A DNA stretch of 64,000 bases, from contig NZ_LT635803.1 in assembly GCF_900128495.1 (NCBI RefSeq), positions 1-64,000 on the forward strand, read 5' to 3'. The notes beneath the pieces are model-generated. The model ran no database searches. It saw only the letters and a program-made list of their open reading frames with translations, and was not told the DNA's origin. This DNA is from Bacteroides ilei (GTDB lineage: Bacteria; Bacteroidota; Bacteroidia; Bacteroidales; Bacteroidaceae). Shown here in pieces: positions 1-9,722 of the stretch. The position numbers were made by a program, and so were the translations under genes. Position 1 is the first letter of the stretch. Each line of letters starts with the position of its first letter.

Positions 1-107
<107 letters not shown>

Positions 108-110
108 TCA

Positions 111-147
111 AGGCCCCGAGGTCAGTCCGACTTCGGGGCTTTTTTTA
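111..147 (+). terminator. rRNA operon terminator
   Basis: A GC-rich stem (GCCCCGA at 113-119 pairing with TCGGGGC at 133-139) is followed by an eight-T run. It closes the rRNA operon and isolates it from recD2. Confidence 0.9.
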
Positions 148-180
148 TGCCCGATATTCTGGGAAATCCGATGGGATTGT

Positions 181-188
181 TAACTTTG
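181..188 (+). promoter_or_regulatory. Bacteroidota -7 box (TAACTTTG) for recD2
   Basis: The octamer fits the TAnnTTTG consensus of the Bacteroidota primary sigma factor and lies 23 bases before the chosen recD2 start. No good -33 TTTG is seen at the standard spacing, so the call rests on the -7 box and its position. Confidence 0.45.
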
Positions 189-211
189 CAATAGACATTA
201 ATTTATTTTTT

Positions 212-2338
212 ATGGTCAAGATCCGCTGTGTGGTTGAACGTGTCACTTACCAGAATCCGGAAAACGGGTATTCTGTTCTGAAAGTCAACGTAAAGGGATA
301 TAAAGATTTGGTTACGTTGGTCGGGAATCTTCTGGATATACCGGTAGGAAGTGTGCTGCTTTGCGAAGGTAACTGGAAGGTCGACAAGAAATACGGTAGT
401 CAGTTTGTTGCCGAGGCCTGGGAAGAAGTGCTTCCTGCTACCCTTTACGGAATTGAAAAGTATTTGGGTAGCGGGCTGGTGAAAGGGATCGGACCGGCTT
501 ATGCGAAGCTGATAGTCGGCAAGTTCGGCTTGGATACGGTTGATGTCATTGAAACCGATATAGAAAGGCTGTATGAGGTACCCGGGATAGGGAAAAAACG
601 GGTAGAAAAGATACGTGAAAGCTGGGAGAAACAGAAAGAAATAAAGAATGTCATGTTGTTTCTGCAGGGATATGGAATAAGTACTGCCTTTGCTGCAAAG
701 ATTTTCCGTCAATATGGTAAGGATAGTATTGATAAAGTCAAGGAGAATCCATTTCGTCTGGCCGATGATATCTGGGGAATCGGATTCAAGACAGCCGATA
801 CCATAGCCGGTAAGATGGGATATGAAAAGAATGATATCCGTCGATGCCGGAGCGGGATTCTTTATACGTTGAACCGGCTTGCCGATGAAGGGCATGTCTA
901 TGCTGTGAGAGAGCAGTTGGTGCAGACTGCAGGTGAATTGTTGGGGGCCGATGAAGAATACATCTGCCGGGCTTTGGACGATATGATTGGGGGTAAGGAT
1001 GTCATTCTGGATGAAGATGCCATTTATCTGCCTCCTTTCTATTATTCCGAATGTGGCACGGCAGCCCGTCTGCTTGCTTTATCGGATACGTCTGGAAATA
1101 CATTGTTCCAGATCCGTACCGATCTTTCTGAAATTTCACGGAAAACAGGGGTAGAATATGATGATATACAGGCCGCTGCCATCAAAAAGGCCGCAACCTC
1201 GAAAGTAATGGTGCTTACAGGTGGTCCGGGTACAGGAAAGACTACTACAACGCAAGGGATCATTGCAGCCTTGCAGACAGCGGGCCTGCGTATCTTGCTT
1301 GCTGCTCCTACCGGTAGGGCGGCCAAACGGATGAGTGAGGCTACCGGGATGGAAGCGAAGACGATACATCGGTTGCTTGAGTTTAATCCGTCCGACGGTT
1401 ATAAGCGTAATGAAGAGAATCCTCTGGATGGCGATGTGTTGATAATAGACGAATGTTCCATGATTGATATCATTTTGATGTATAACCTGCTTAAGGCGGT
1501 CCCCGACCGTATGCGTCTGGTATTGGTGGGGGATGTAGACCAGCTTCCGAGTGTGGGAGCCGGGAATGTGTTACGTGATATCATTGAATCGGAAAGGATT
1601 CCGGTTGTGAAGCTTACGCGGATTTTCCGTCAGGCGCAGTCCAGCCGTATTGTCATGAGTGCACATGCCGTCAATCGGGGACTCTATCCCGATACCAGTA
1701 ACGGAAAAGGCACAGACTTTTTTTTCATGAAGCAAGAAGATCCTGTGATGGTGGCAGACACTATCGTTGACCTGGTCAGAAACCGGCTGCCGAAAGCTTA
1801 TCGGATAGATGCGGGGAAAATTCAGGTACTTACACCTATGCAACGGGGAGTTGTAGGGGCTACCGGTCTTAATATCGCTTTGCAGGATGCCGTGAATCCG
1901 GGTAAGGCCGGACTGAACAGAGGTGGTTTCTTTTTCCGCGAGGGCGACCGGGTTATGCAGATCCGGAATAATTATGACAAGGATGTGTTTAACGGAGATC
2001 TGGGTTATGTTAGCAAGGTAGACCTGGAAGACCGTATGTTACTGGCCGATTTTGACGGGAAGTCAGTGGAATATGATGTGTCTGAACTCGATGAGTTGTC
2101 GCTTGCATATGCTACAACTATTCATAAGTCGCAGGGGTCGGAATATCCGGTTGTAATCATACCTGTACTGATGACCCATTATGTGATGCTCCAGCGCAAC
2201 CTTATTTATACAGGAATTACACGTGCCAAGAAGATCTGTATCCTTATCGGTTCTCCGAAAGCGTTGGCTTATGCCATCCGTAACATGACGGTACTGAAGC
2301 GGAATACTCGTCTGAAGGAACGTCTGAATATAAATTGA
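212..2338 (+). CDS. recD2: RecD2-type ATP-dependent DNA helicase
   Basis: SF1B 5'-3' DNA helicase of the RecD2 group (708 residues), which acts in DNA repair without RecBC. Order of domains: an OB-like N-terminal part (about 1-75), helix-hairpin-helix repeats (about 80-200, including GSGLVKGIGPAYAKLI), Walker A GGPGTGKTTT (about 335-345), Walker B/motif II DECSMID (about 413), and C-terminal motifs with TIHKSQGSEYPVVIIP (about 637). The reading frame stays open back to base 5, but that part covers the 5S gene and its terminator, so the ATG at 212 is the sensible start. Length is normal for the family. The stop lies six bases before the next gene's ATG, so the two may be co-transcribed. Confidence 0.93.
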   Translation: MVKIRCVVERVTYQNPENGYSVLKVNVKGYKDLVTLVGNLLDIPVGSVLLCEGNWKVDKKYGSQFVAEAWEEVLPATLYGIEKYLGSGLVKGIGPAYAKLIVGKFGLDTVDVIETDIERLYEVPGIGKKRVEKIRESWEKQKEIKNVMLFLQGYGISTAFAAKIFRQYGKDSIDKVKENPFRLADDIWGIGFKTADTIAGKMGYEKNDIRRCRSGILYTLNRLADEGHVYAVREQLVQTAGELLGADEEYICRALDDMIGGKDVILDEDAIYLPPFYYSECGTAARLLALSDTSGNTLFQIRTDLSEISRKTGVEYDDIQAAAIKKAATSKVMVLTGGPGTGKTTTTQGIIAALQTAGLRILLAAPTGRAAKRMSEATGMEAKTIHRLLEFNPSDGYKRNEENPLDGDVLIIDECSMIDIILMYNLLKAVPDRMRLVLVGDVDQLPSVGAGNVLRDIIESERIPVVKLTRIFRQAQSSRIVMSAHAVNRGLYPDTSNGKGTDFFFMKQEDPVMVADTIVDLVRNRLPKAYRIDAGKIQVLTPMQRGVVGATGLNIALQDAVNPGKAGLNRGGFFFREGDRVMQIRNNYDKDVFNGDLGYVSKVDLEDRMLLADFDGKSVEYDVSELDELSLAYATTIHKSQGSEYPVVIIPVLMTHYVMLQRNLIYTGITRAKKICILIGSPKALAYAIRNMTVLKRNTRLKERLNIN

Positions 2339-2343
2339 ATACT

Positions 2344-3384
2344 ATGTTAGCATACACTTACATTGAGAAAGGAAATTTCCGTTTGGTAGAAAAACCGGAA
2401 CCGGGACTGCTGGATTCCCGCGACGCCATTGTGCGGGTTACACTTGGAAGTATCTGTACCAGTGACCTGCATATCAAGCATGGGAGTGTACCTCGTGCTG
2501 TTCCAGGCATTACAGTCGGACATGAAATGGTGGGAATCGTGGAGCAGGTAGGTACAGAAGTCAGAAATGTAAAACCGGGCGACCGGGTTACAGTGAATGT
2601 AGAGACCTTTTGTGGAGAATGTTTTTTCTGCCGTCACGGTTATGTCAACAATTGTACGGACAAGAATGGCGGATGGGCCTTGGGTTGTCGTATTGACGGT
2701 GGTCAGGCCGAGTATGTACGGGTGCCGTATGCTGACTGCGGGCTGAATCCTATCCCAGACAATGTAACCGACGAACAGGCGCTGTTTGTAGGAGATATTC
2801 TGGCTACGGGTTTCTGGGCAGCGCGTATTTCGGAAATCACTCCCGATGATACAGTATTGATTATCGGTGCGGGGCCTACCGGTATCTGTACGCTGCTTTG
2901 TGTTATGTTGAAGCATCCGAAGCAGATTATCGTATGCGAGAAATCGGTGGAACGACGGAATTTCGTACATGAACATTACCCCGACGTTTACGTGACAGAA
3001 CCGGAGAACTGTAAAAGGACAGTTCTGGAGTACAGTGAACATGGTGGGGCCGATGTTGTGCTTGAGGTGGCCGGTACGGAAGAGACATTCCGTATGGCAT
3101 GGGACTGTGCCCGTCCGAATGCAGTAGTTACCATAGTGGCTCTGTACGACCGTCCTCAGATTCTTCCTCTACCCGATATGTACGGTAAGAATCTGACTTT
3201 CAAGACAGGGGGAGTGGACGGATGTGACTGCGCGGAAATTCTACGTCTGATATCTGAAGGTAAGATCGATACTACCCCGCTGATTACTCATCGTTTCCCT
3301 TTGGATGAGATAGAAGAGGCGTACCGTATTTTCGAGAACCGTATGGATGGAGTGATCAAGATTGCCATCGAAGGGAAAAAATGA
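2344..3384 (+). CDS. Zinc-dependent medium-chain alcohol dehydrogenase
   Basis: MDR-family NAD(P)-dependent dehydrogenase of 346 residues. Visible features: the catalytic-zinc region CTSDLHIKHG and GHEMVG, a structural zinc loop with four Cys (CGECFFCRHGYVNNC), and a Rossmann motif IIGAGPTGIC near residue 175. The specific alcohol or polyol cannot be told from sequence. A TTG codon at 2335 overlaps the recD2 stop, but the ATG at 2344 is preferred because homologous proteins normally begin just before the first beta strand (MLAYTYIEKG). It lies directly after recD2 and 47 bases before a flavin reductase. Confidence 0.88.
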   Translation: MLAYTYIEKGNFRLVEKPEPGLLDSRDAIVRVTLGSICTSDLHIKHGSVPRAVPGITVGHEMVGIVEQVGTEVRNVKPGDRVTVNVETFCGECFFCRHGYVNNCTDKNGGWALGCRIDGGQAEYVRVPYADCGLNPIPDNVTDEQALFVGDILATGFWAARISEITPDDTVLIIGAGPTGICTLLCVMLKHPKQIIVCEKSVERRNFVHEHYPDVYVTEPENCKRTVLEYSEHGGADVVLEVAGTEETFRMAWDCARPNAVVTIVALYDRPQILPLPDMYGKNLTFKTGGVDGCDCAEILRLISEGKIDTTPLITHRFPLDEIEEAYRIFENRMDGVIKIAIEGKK

Positions 3385-3431
3385 AGTTCATCATGTTAAA
3401 TAAAGACATCACTAAATAAAAACAGAAGAAT

Positions 3432-3992
3432 ATGAGAAAAAATTTTGGAGTCAAGACCTGGTTATATCCGATGCCGGTATTTATTGTTGCTGCTTATGAT
3501 GAAAACGGAAATCCTAATGTCATGAATGCAGCCTGGGGAGGTGTATACACCGACGATATGGTAGGAATTTGTCTGGCTGAGGGACATAAAACTACCCGGA
3601 ATATCCTTGCAACCGGGGCGTTTACAGTAAGCATGGGTACGGCTGATACTGTTGTAGCCTGTGATTATGTAGGTATAGTATCTGGCAATAAGGAAGCGGA
3701 CAAATTCTCGAAAGCCGGATTTCATGCTGTCAGATCGGAGTTTGTCAATGCTCCGGTGATTGAAGAACTTCCTATGACCCTTGAATGTGAACTTGTTTCA
3801 TATGATAAGGAGACTAACCATATGGTAGGACGTATAGTCAATGTTTCTGCGTCTGAAGACATTCTGGATGAAGACGGAAAAATCTGTCCTTCCAAACTCA
3901 GACCCATTACGTTTGATCCGGTAAATCACGAATACCTGGTTGTAGGGGAGAAGGTGGGCAATGCGTTTTCGGACGGTAAGGTATTGAAATGA
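3432..3992 (+). CDS. Flavin reductase family protein (FMN-binding split barrel)
   Basis: A 186-residue cytoplasmic protein resembling the flavin-reductase-like FMN-binding split barrel group. The N-terminal KTWLYPMPVFIVAAYDENGNPNVMNAAWGG matches the conserved opening of this family, and VGICLAEGHKTTRNI and FTVSMG fit the flavin-binding core. It probably binds FMN and reduces or uses flavin for a partner oxidoreductase; the partner is unknown. It follows the alcohol dehydrogenase closely on the same strand and ends before a strong terminator. Confidence 0.86.
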   Translation: MRKNFGVKTWLYPMPVFIVAAYDENGNPNVMNAAWGGVYTDDMVGICLAEGHKTTRNILATGAFTVSMGTADTVVACDYVGIVSGNKEADKFSKAGFHAVRSEFVNAPVIEELPMTLECELVSYDKETNHMVGRIVNVSASEDILDEDGKICPSKLRPITFDPVNHEYLVVGEKVGNAFSDGKVLK

Positions 3993-4011
3993 TCTTATCT
4001 TATCGGCAGGG

Positions 4012-4060
4012 AAAGACATACCTGAATTTTCAAGACTGAATTTCAGGTATGTCTTTGTTT
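4012..4060 (+). terminator. Rho-independent terminator after the flavin reductase gene
   Basis: A 15-bp perfect stem (AAAGACATACCTGAA at 4012-4026 with TTCAGGTATGTCTTT at 4042-4056) is followed by a T-rich tract. It ends the recD2-dehydrogenase-reductase unit. The rest of the gap to 4418 is AT-rich; nothing else could be identified there. Confidence 0.85.
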
Positions 4061-4417
4061 TTTATCTCCTCAAAATATGTTATTGGATATATTTTGAATA
4101 AAATTTCAGTCTGAAAGTTGGATATTATCGGAAACGTTTTTACATTTGCCCCTGTCGAATATGACAAAAATGGTTTTATGAGTTCAAATTGGAGAACAGA
4201 CGTAATGAAATGTATGATGTGATGTATCCTGGCGTATAGGGTATGTTGCATGCATTTGTACGTGTGTTCTTTGTTTGTTGGACACCCGTCCGGCGGTTCA
4301 TCATAACGTGTGTGTGGTGAATTGATGGGGCCGGAGTATAATAGCTTGGCAAGTTCTTGTCGGGCTAGTTTTGTTTTTTCAATTTTTATTTTGTCTGATA
4401 TTAAAACTCATGAAACT

Positions 4418-6973
4418 ATGAAAAATGATTATGAAAATTTACTGGGTGATTGGATAGAATCATCCTTATCTGATAATTCTGGAAATGTTCGGGGAGAAGT
4501 TACCGGATCCCTGAAATTCAGAGAATATGCCTCGAACGGTATTGTCTATCATGTACCTGTGGGTGTCCGTAACCCTCAATATTATTTTATTTCATTAAAG
4601 CTTTCTTATAACTGGAATGAGATTGAATCTGATTCGGAAGGGAATGTATTGGTTGAACCGGAATCGGCCGACTGCTATACCCTTGAACTGGAATTTGACA
4701 GTCTTTATCAGAAAAATCCGCATCGGAAGAACCGGAAGGTAGTGACGGCGCTTTACAGGGAAGGATGCAAAGAACCGGTCTCGGTCGTTACAATGGATTG
4801 TGACACGTGCCGGTGCGTTCTGTGGAATGACGGGTATCTGCCCTTGGATCCGGGGAACTATTTTCTTCTGATATCGAATGCCGAAGTGATTGATGAAGGG
4901 GATACCCGTTTCGATACCATCGGTAACTGCCACCGTTTCTTTTTCTGTATCCTACCTCATGGGAGCAGGCTGGAACATCCGGAGTTGAAGTCTGTATCCT
5001 TTTCATCCGACAGGCTGCTGACCGTACAGATGGACCGGCCGGTAAGTGCCGGGAGAGACTGTTTCGGAGTGTGTGTCTATAACGGGACAGGAAGGGTAAT
5101 GGTTGCCCAGCGATGCGTTCCGTATGAATCCGACAGTCTGGATGAGATAAAGATGAGGATAGATTCAGGGGAATGGTGGCTGGACGGAAGCTATACTTTT
5201 GTGTTGTTACATAATGATGAGCCTTTCGCTTCGTTTGGTTTCGGGTGGAAGCACGGTGAAGTGACGGATGGCATTGCGTGTAAGGTATTGGAACGTAACA
5301 CTCGTCTTTATATGATGGTCCAAAGGACCTTGTCGGATCCTTATTGGGACAAGCTGGCTGGAACAGGAGGATATTCGGCCATAGCAGCCGGCATATTGGA
5401 TATGTTCTGTCGGAACAAACAGGAACGTTCACCTCATTGTGCAATCGGTACCGGATTGCCTTATCTGTATGAGCGGATATGGCCGGTTGTGTCTGTACTG
5501 ACATCCGGAGCTCCTTTCGACAGTTGTCATTGCGGTACTTTGCTGTATGGCGTAGAAGAAGGGGACGGATATCTGGATTGCATTGAAGAGCAGACAGTCT
5601 GCCTGCATCATTTGTCGTTCCTTTTTACTCCTGAAGGAGCCGGTCTGCTTTCTGAAGTGGAAAGGAAGTTGCAGGAGGATTCCGGTTTCCGTCTGGTGTT
5701 ATACGGAACTTCCGAGGAACTGGACCGGCTGTTCATGCAGTCGTCTGTACTGGCGGCCTACATACCGGTGGAAAACCGGTGGAAGATACAGCCTTACACC
5801 TGGCAGGAACAGGTGTATGAATTCAAGAGGCAGATAGAGGATGTAGATCTGGTATTTTCGGATCATGCACGGGAGACTTTACTTTCCTTACTTACCGGAA
5901 AAAGGGAAGAAATAAAGACCTGGGGAAATCTGGAAATCGCCGCTTGGATAGAAAACATTGTCATACCCGGTTTCCGCAGGCGGGTCTTGTATTCACGGTA
6001 TTGGGCTGCAAGTCAGTCTTTCTTTACAACTTTAGAGGGAGAAGATATCCGGCTGGATATAACGGATCTTGATGCCGGTGCGTTCACTTCCAGCCTGACA
6101 GAGCTGAATGCCATGGTAGGACTCACAGAACTGAAGAAGAGCCTCGTCACTGTTTTTAACCGTACCCGTTTTGAGGAAAGGCGTAGGTTGCTGGGACTTC
6201 CGGTTCAGGAGAAGGGGGGATATCATATGATATTTACCGGTAATCCGGGAACAGGAAAGACTACGGTAGCCAAACTGATAGGACGTGTATTTCATTCTAT
6301 GGGGCTGCTTTCCAAAGGGGAGGTGATAGAGGCCGAACGTTCCAGTATGATAGGGCGTTATATAGGTGATACCGAACTGAAAATGAAAGAATTGCTGGAG
6401 AGGGCAGAAGGGAATGTCCTTTTCATTGATGAAGCCTATAGTTTATGCGACAACAACGAAGGCGACCGTAAGGATTACGGATGCCGTGTGCTGGAGTGCC
6501 TGCTGACTGTGCTTACGAAGAAGAATCCGGATATGATTGTCATCATGGCAGGATATGAAAAGGAGATGGACCGGATGCTGGAATTGAATCCGGGTATGAA
6601 GGGACGTTTCCCGTATAGATTCCGTTTTGATGACTATAATGCGGATGAGTTATACCGTATTGCCTGTAGTCTGTTGGCACGTGCCGATTATGTGTTGTCG
6701 CCGGAGGCAGATGACTTACTGCGGTCTACCATACAGGATGCAGTGGTCCATAAGGATGAATTTTTTCATAATGCACGGTGGGTGGAGCAGTATGTACTGG
6801 ATGGAGTAATCTCTGCCATGTCGGACCGTGTGATGTCTTTACCTTTCAGGGTAGAAAACCGGGAACTGTACCAGACTATTGAAGCGCAGGATGTAAGGGA
6901 ATCTTACCTGAAAATGCGGCCACAGTCGGTCCCGGTCATGACTTCAAGGAAACGGATCGGGTTTGTAGCCTGA
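4418..6973 (+). CDS. Large AAA+ ATPase (CbbX/SpoVK-like module) with unknown N-terminal region
   Basis: An 851-residue cytoplasmic protein. The C-terminal third (about 560-830) is an AAA+ module of the CbbX/SpoVK/EccA type: Walker A GNPGTGKTT (about 608), a sensor-like AERSSMIGRYIGDTE, Walker B VLFIDEAYSL (about 667) and an arginine-finger region ending in GMKGRFPYRFRF. The first about 550 residues are beta-rich and match no domain I can name; repeated patches such as DADSYTLELEFDSL suggest sandwich folds. The ATG at 4418 follows an open stretch from 4310 that lacks family-like sequence, so the later start is preferred. It stands alone between two terminators. Such ATPases remodel partner proteins; no partner is visible. 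Confidence 0.8.
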   Translation: MKNDYENLLGDWIESSLSDNSGNVRGEVTGSLKFREYASNGIVYHVPVGVRNPQYYFISLKLSYNWNEIESDSEGNVLVEPESADCYTLELEFDSLYQKNPHRKNRKVVTALYREGCKEPVSVVTMDCDTCRCVLWNDGYLPLDPGNYFLLISNAEVIDEGDTRFDTIGNCHRFFFCILPHGSRLEHPELKSVSFSSDRLLTVQMDRPVSAGRDCFGVCVYNGTGRVMVAQRCVPYESDSLDEIKMRIDSGEWWLDGSYTFVLLHNDEPFASFGFGWKHGEVTDGIACKVLERNTRLYMMVQRTLSDPYWDKLAGTGGYSAIAAGILDMFCRNKQERSPHCAIGTGLPYLYERIWPVVSVLTSGAPFDSCHCGTLLYGVEEGDGYLDCIEEQTVCLHHLSFLFTPEGAGLLSEVERKLQEDSGFRLVLYGTSEELDRLFMQSSVLAAYIPVENRWKIQPYTWQEQVYEFKRQIEDVDLVFSDHARETLLSLLTGKREEIKTWGNLEIAAWIENIVIPGFRRRVLYSRYWAASQSFFTTLEGEDIRLDITDLDAGAFTSSLTELNAMVGLTELKKSLVTVFNRTRFEERRRLLGLPVQEKGGYHMIFTGNPGTGKTTVAKLIGRVFHSMGLLSKGEVIEAERSSMIGRYIGDTELKMKELLERAEGNVLFIDEAYSLCDNNEGDRKDYGCRVLECLLTVLTKKNPDMIVIMAGYEKEMDRMLELNPGMKGRFPYRFRFDDYNADELYRIACSLLARADYVLSPEADDLLRSTIQDAVVHKDEFFHNARWVEQYVLDGVISAMSDRVMSLPFRVENRELYQTIEAQDVRESYLKMRPQSVPVMTSRKRIGFVA

Positions 6974-6997
6974 ACATACGGATTTCTGTCCAGTACC

Positions 6998-7040
6998 AAG
7001 GAACCTGTTTTTCTGATAAATTAGGTTCCTTTTTCTTTTT
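6998..7040 (+). terminator. Terminator after the AAA+ ATPase gene
   Basis: The arms AAGGAACCT (6998-7006) and AGGTTCCTT (7023-7031) form a stem followed by a long T-rich run. Confidence 0.85.
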
Positions 7041-7057
7041 TATGTGGCTTTTGATGC

Positions 7058-7065
7058 TATATTTG
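7058..7065 (+). promoter_or_regulatory. -7 box (TATATTTG) for the lipoprotein gene
   Basis: Matches TAnnTTTG and lies 22 bases before the start codon, between the preceding terminator and the gene. No clear -33 element. Confidence 0.5.
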
Positions 7066-7087
7066 CGGAATATGAAGAACGAGAAGA

Positions 7088-8011
7088 ATGAAACATTATT
7101 GGTTATTATTGTCGGTATCGGGCTTATGTGCCTGTACCGGAACAGGAAAGAAGAATCTGGCTGGAGATGTGCATAAAACAGACTCTGTACAATTGGAGCA
7201 GAAGATGCCGTTGCAGCCGGCCTTTGAGGGATTTGAGTGGACGGAACTTTCAGGATCGGGCCTCCGGCTCATGGCTCAACGGAGTGAGGAGATCCGGTTG
7301 TTGGTGGATCCTTCCTTACCGGGTATTGTTATGGTCAGGAAAGGAGATGCGGTACCGCATAGGGTAATACAGGTTTTCTCTTTGAAGAATCAGGATATTA
7401 ATGATGTAATCGGTTTGCTCGAAGATTCCGGAGGATGGGATAAAAATCAGACCTGCAGGTTCAGGGAAGTAGAATCGGGACGTACCGGTGTGCGTCGGTA
7501 CATGCTGGTTCCCGACGGCGAGTATGCTAAAAAGATTGATAGTCTGATGCGGAGGGGACCCGTATCGGAGACTTGTAACGGTTGGGGATCCGGTAATGTC
7601 GGAAGCAGGTATTTTGAAGTCTATGACAGTCATCCGGATAAGGCTGTCTTTGTAGAGATAGGTAAGGAATCTCCATTGTTTGATGCAGGGAGCATTACAC
7701 TTACGGATAAATCGGATAACGGTACTCCCTTATCGTCCGACATACTTTACACGTTGCATGGCGTTTTACGTATCGGGCATGAATTCTTTTCTTTTGTGCC
7801 GGAAGGAAGTGATGAGGAGTTCTGGATTATAGACAAGACCGGATTGTTGGACAGTCAGTACGACAGACTTACCCGAGGTATGAAGAACGGTAAGCCGGTT
7901 GATGCAACTCTCCGAGTGGAATATAACGGTAAATGGGATGAAGGTTTTGCCGCAGAGTATGCCGGTGTCTATTTTGTGAGAGAGGTGCTTGGATTGGAAA
8001 GCTGTCATTGA
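7088..8011 (+). CDS. Hypothetical exported lipoprotein
   Basis: A 307-residue protein of no family I recognise. The first 17 residues form a signal peptide with a lipobox-like LCAC, so Cys-16 or nearby is probably acylated and the protein anchored in an envelope membrane. The mature part has alternating charged beta-like segments and no recognisable catalytic motif. It has its own -7 box and stands apart from the pseudogene that follows. An inverted repeat 47 bases after its stop may end its transcript. Confidence 0.7.
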   Translation: MKHYWLLLSVSGLCACTGTGKKNLAGDVHKTDSVQLEQKMPLQPAFEGFEWTELSGSGLRLMAQRSEEIRLLVDPSLPGIVMVRKGDAVPHRVIQVFSLKNQDINDVIGLLEDSGGWDKNQTCRFREVESGRTGVRRYMLVPDGEYAKKIDSLMRRGPVSETCNGWGSGNVGSRYFEVYDSHPDKAVFVEIGKESPLFDAGSITLTDKSDNGTPLSSDILYTLHGVLRIGHEFFSFVPEGSDEEFWIIDKTGLLDSQYDRLTRGMKNGKPVDATLRVEYNGKWDEGFAAEYAGVYFVREVLGLESCH

Positions 8012-8058
8012 GCCGATGGGTAGGTAGAAAATACAATAATTCTTTGTCGTTTTGCAAT

Positions 8059-8123
8059 AAGAGTTGCTTTTATTTGCTGATTGTATACTTTGAATATAGT
8101 TAGGCTAAATAAAAGCAACTCTT
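8059..8123. repeat. 17-bp perfect inverted repeat with 31-base spacer
   Basis: AAGAGTTGCTTTTATTT (8059-8075) is mirrored exactly by AAATAAAAGCAACTCTT (8107-8123). The spacer is long and AT-rich for a terminator. The repeat lies between the lipoprotein gene and a truncated dehydrogenase. A 14-base part of the left arm recurs in direct orientation at 9749-9762. Confidence 0.75.
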
Positions 8124-8146
8124 TGATTTTCTTAGAAATAAACTTT

Positions 8147-8856
8147 ACCACTACAGCAGGTACAGGTTCCGAAACAGACAATTCGGGTGTCATTACTAAC
8201 TGTTTCCCGTTCTCTCTATTGTCGATCCGAAACTGATGGCAAGTGTACCATCCACCTTCACGGCGTATCAAGGTTTCGATGCCCTGTTCCATAGTACGGA
8301 AGGTTACATTGCTAAAGGTGCAAACCTGATGAGCGACATGTATGCCCTGACAGCTATCGAAAACCTGGCGGAATACCTGCCGCGTGCCGTGAAAGACGGT
8401 AAGGATATGGAAGCCCGCACCCATGTGGCCTGGGGAAATACTCTCTCTGGCGTAGTTATGTGTCTTACGCTCATTACCAGCGAACACGCCCTGGAACATG
8501 CGCTTTCCGCCTATCACCCGGCATTACCTCACGGGGCAGGTCTGATTATGATCAGTAAGGCATACTACAAATACTTCATTGATCACCATGCTTGTGACGA
8601 CCGTTTCGTCCGCATGGCACAGGCAATGGGAATGCCCGAAGCTACGAAGCCTGAAGATTTTCTTAACGCCCTCACCCGTCTGCAGGAAGCTTGCGGTGTA
8701 GCCGATCTCAAGATGTCTGATTATGGTATTACTCCGAACGAGTTTGAGACACTGATGCGCAACACCCGAGAGGTGATGGGTGTGATGTTTACCAGTGACC
8801 GTGTACAGATGACGGATGCAGACATTGTGAACGTCTATAGGGAATCCTATAAATAG
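8147..8856 (+). pseudogene. Iron-containing alcohol dehydrogenase, 5'-truncated and frameshifted
   Basis: Relic of a group III Fe-dependent alcohol dehydrogenase. A short piece in one frame (8147 onward) encodes TTAGTGSETDNSGVIT, the conserved cofactor-proximal segment. A second frame then gives FPVLSIVDPKLMASVPSTFT and continues to the normal C-terminus, including the iron-ligand regions with FDALFHSTEGY, HALEHALSAYHPALPHG and the tail ending YRESYK. About 135 N-terminal residues expected for a roughly 380-residue enzyme are absent, and a shift or deletion separates the two pieces near 8190. An ATG at 8236 could begin a 206-residue product, but it would lack the nucleotide-binding domain. 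Confidence 0.85.
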
Positions 8857-8879
8857 CAGGTTCTTTATCAGAAAATTTT

Positions 8880-8922
8880 AAGGACAGTATTTATCGGTTA
8901 TGAGGGTACTGTCCTTTTTTGT
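8880..8922 (+). terminator. Terminator after the Fe-dehydrogenase relic
   Basis: AAGGACAGTA (8880-8889) pairs with TACTGTCCTT (8907-8916), followed by a T run. Confidence 0.85.
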
Positions 8923-9035
8923 AGGTTCATTTTCAGTGAATTTGGTATAAAAACAGGGAATATATCTACCCGGCATCGATTTGTATTGTTGTATTTTTAC
9001 AACATTGAAAGAATCAATAAAAAGTAGAAAAGAAT

Positions 9036-9707
9036 ATGAAAAAGTTATTTTTAATTCCATTGATGCTGTTGACGGCACTTATAATGACAACAGCGTGCAG
9101 CGAAGAAGAACCATTGCCTGACGGACAGGAACAGACAACTCCTGAAGGAAACGGGAATGATGGAGAAGACGGAAATGAAGGAGAGATAGAAGGAGGTAAT
9201 GTGGATGGAGCAAACGGCAACTACCTTATTCTCTACTGCTCTCGTACAGGCAATACGGAACGGATGGCACGGACTATTCAATCTATATTGGATTGCGATA
9301 TGATAGCGGTAGAGCCAGAAACGCCTTACGAAGAAGACTACAATACGATGCTCGACCGTGCGCAGGCGGAATTGGATGCCATCGCACAAGGTAATTATCC
9401 GGCCATTACTACATCTGTAGAAAGTTTTGACGATTATGACATCGTATTTATCGGCTATCCGATATGGTTCGGACATATGGCTACCCCGATGCAGACATTC
9501 TTGCACAATCATTCCGATTTATTGGCCGGGAAACATATAGCTCTTTTTGCCAGTAGCGGAAGCAGTGGTATAGGTACTTCTGAGAGAGATGCTGCTTCGC
9601 TTGTTTCCGATATCATATTTGAAGAATCTTTGTTGCTTACATCCAGTTCTTTAGGGAGTATGGATACCCGCATATCGGCATGGTTGGAAGAGTTGGGATT
9701 AAATTAA
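9036..9707 (+). CDS. Flavodoxin-like lipoprotein
   Basis: A 223-residue exported protein. Residues 1-22 form a lipoprotein signal (LIMTTACSEEE, acylated Cys at about 21), then a low-complexity Glu/Gly/Asn linker (about 25-60), then a flavodoxin fold. The FMN phosphate loop reads YCSRTGNTERMA, followed by DYDIVFIGYPIWFGHMATPM and an FASSGSSGIGTSERD segment typical of the flavodoxin_4 group. It probably carries FMN on the outer side of the inner membrane or the periplasm. A second copy of this type lies at 15602, in the same oxidoreductase neighbourhood. Confidence 0.87.
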   Translation: MKKLFLIPLMLLTALIMTTACSEEEPLPDGQEQTTPEGNGNDGEDGNEGEIEGGNVDGANGNYLILYCSRTGNTERMARTIQSILDCDMIAVEPETPYEEDYNTMLDRAQAELDAIAQGNYPAITTSVESFDDYDIVFIGYPIWFGHMATPMQTFLHNHSDLLAGKHIALFASSGSSGIGTSERDAASLVSDIIFEESLLLTSSSLGSMDTRISAWLEELGLN

Positions 9708-9722
9708 TAAAATAAGATTGAT

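Noticed and set aside
4310..4417. Extra 36 codons before the AAA+ ATPase
   Set aside because: The sequence is not protein-like for the family and a normal ATG follows at 4418.
8236..8856. Treating the 206-codon Fe-dehydrogenase ORF as an intact gene
   Set aside because: The nucleotide-binding half is missing, and conserved upstream text continues in a different frame.
9036..9220. Repeated Glu/Gly/Asn codons as a CRISPR-like or tandem DNA repeat
   Set aside because: The repeats are only a low-complexity lipoprotein linker, without regular spacing.
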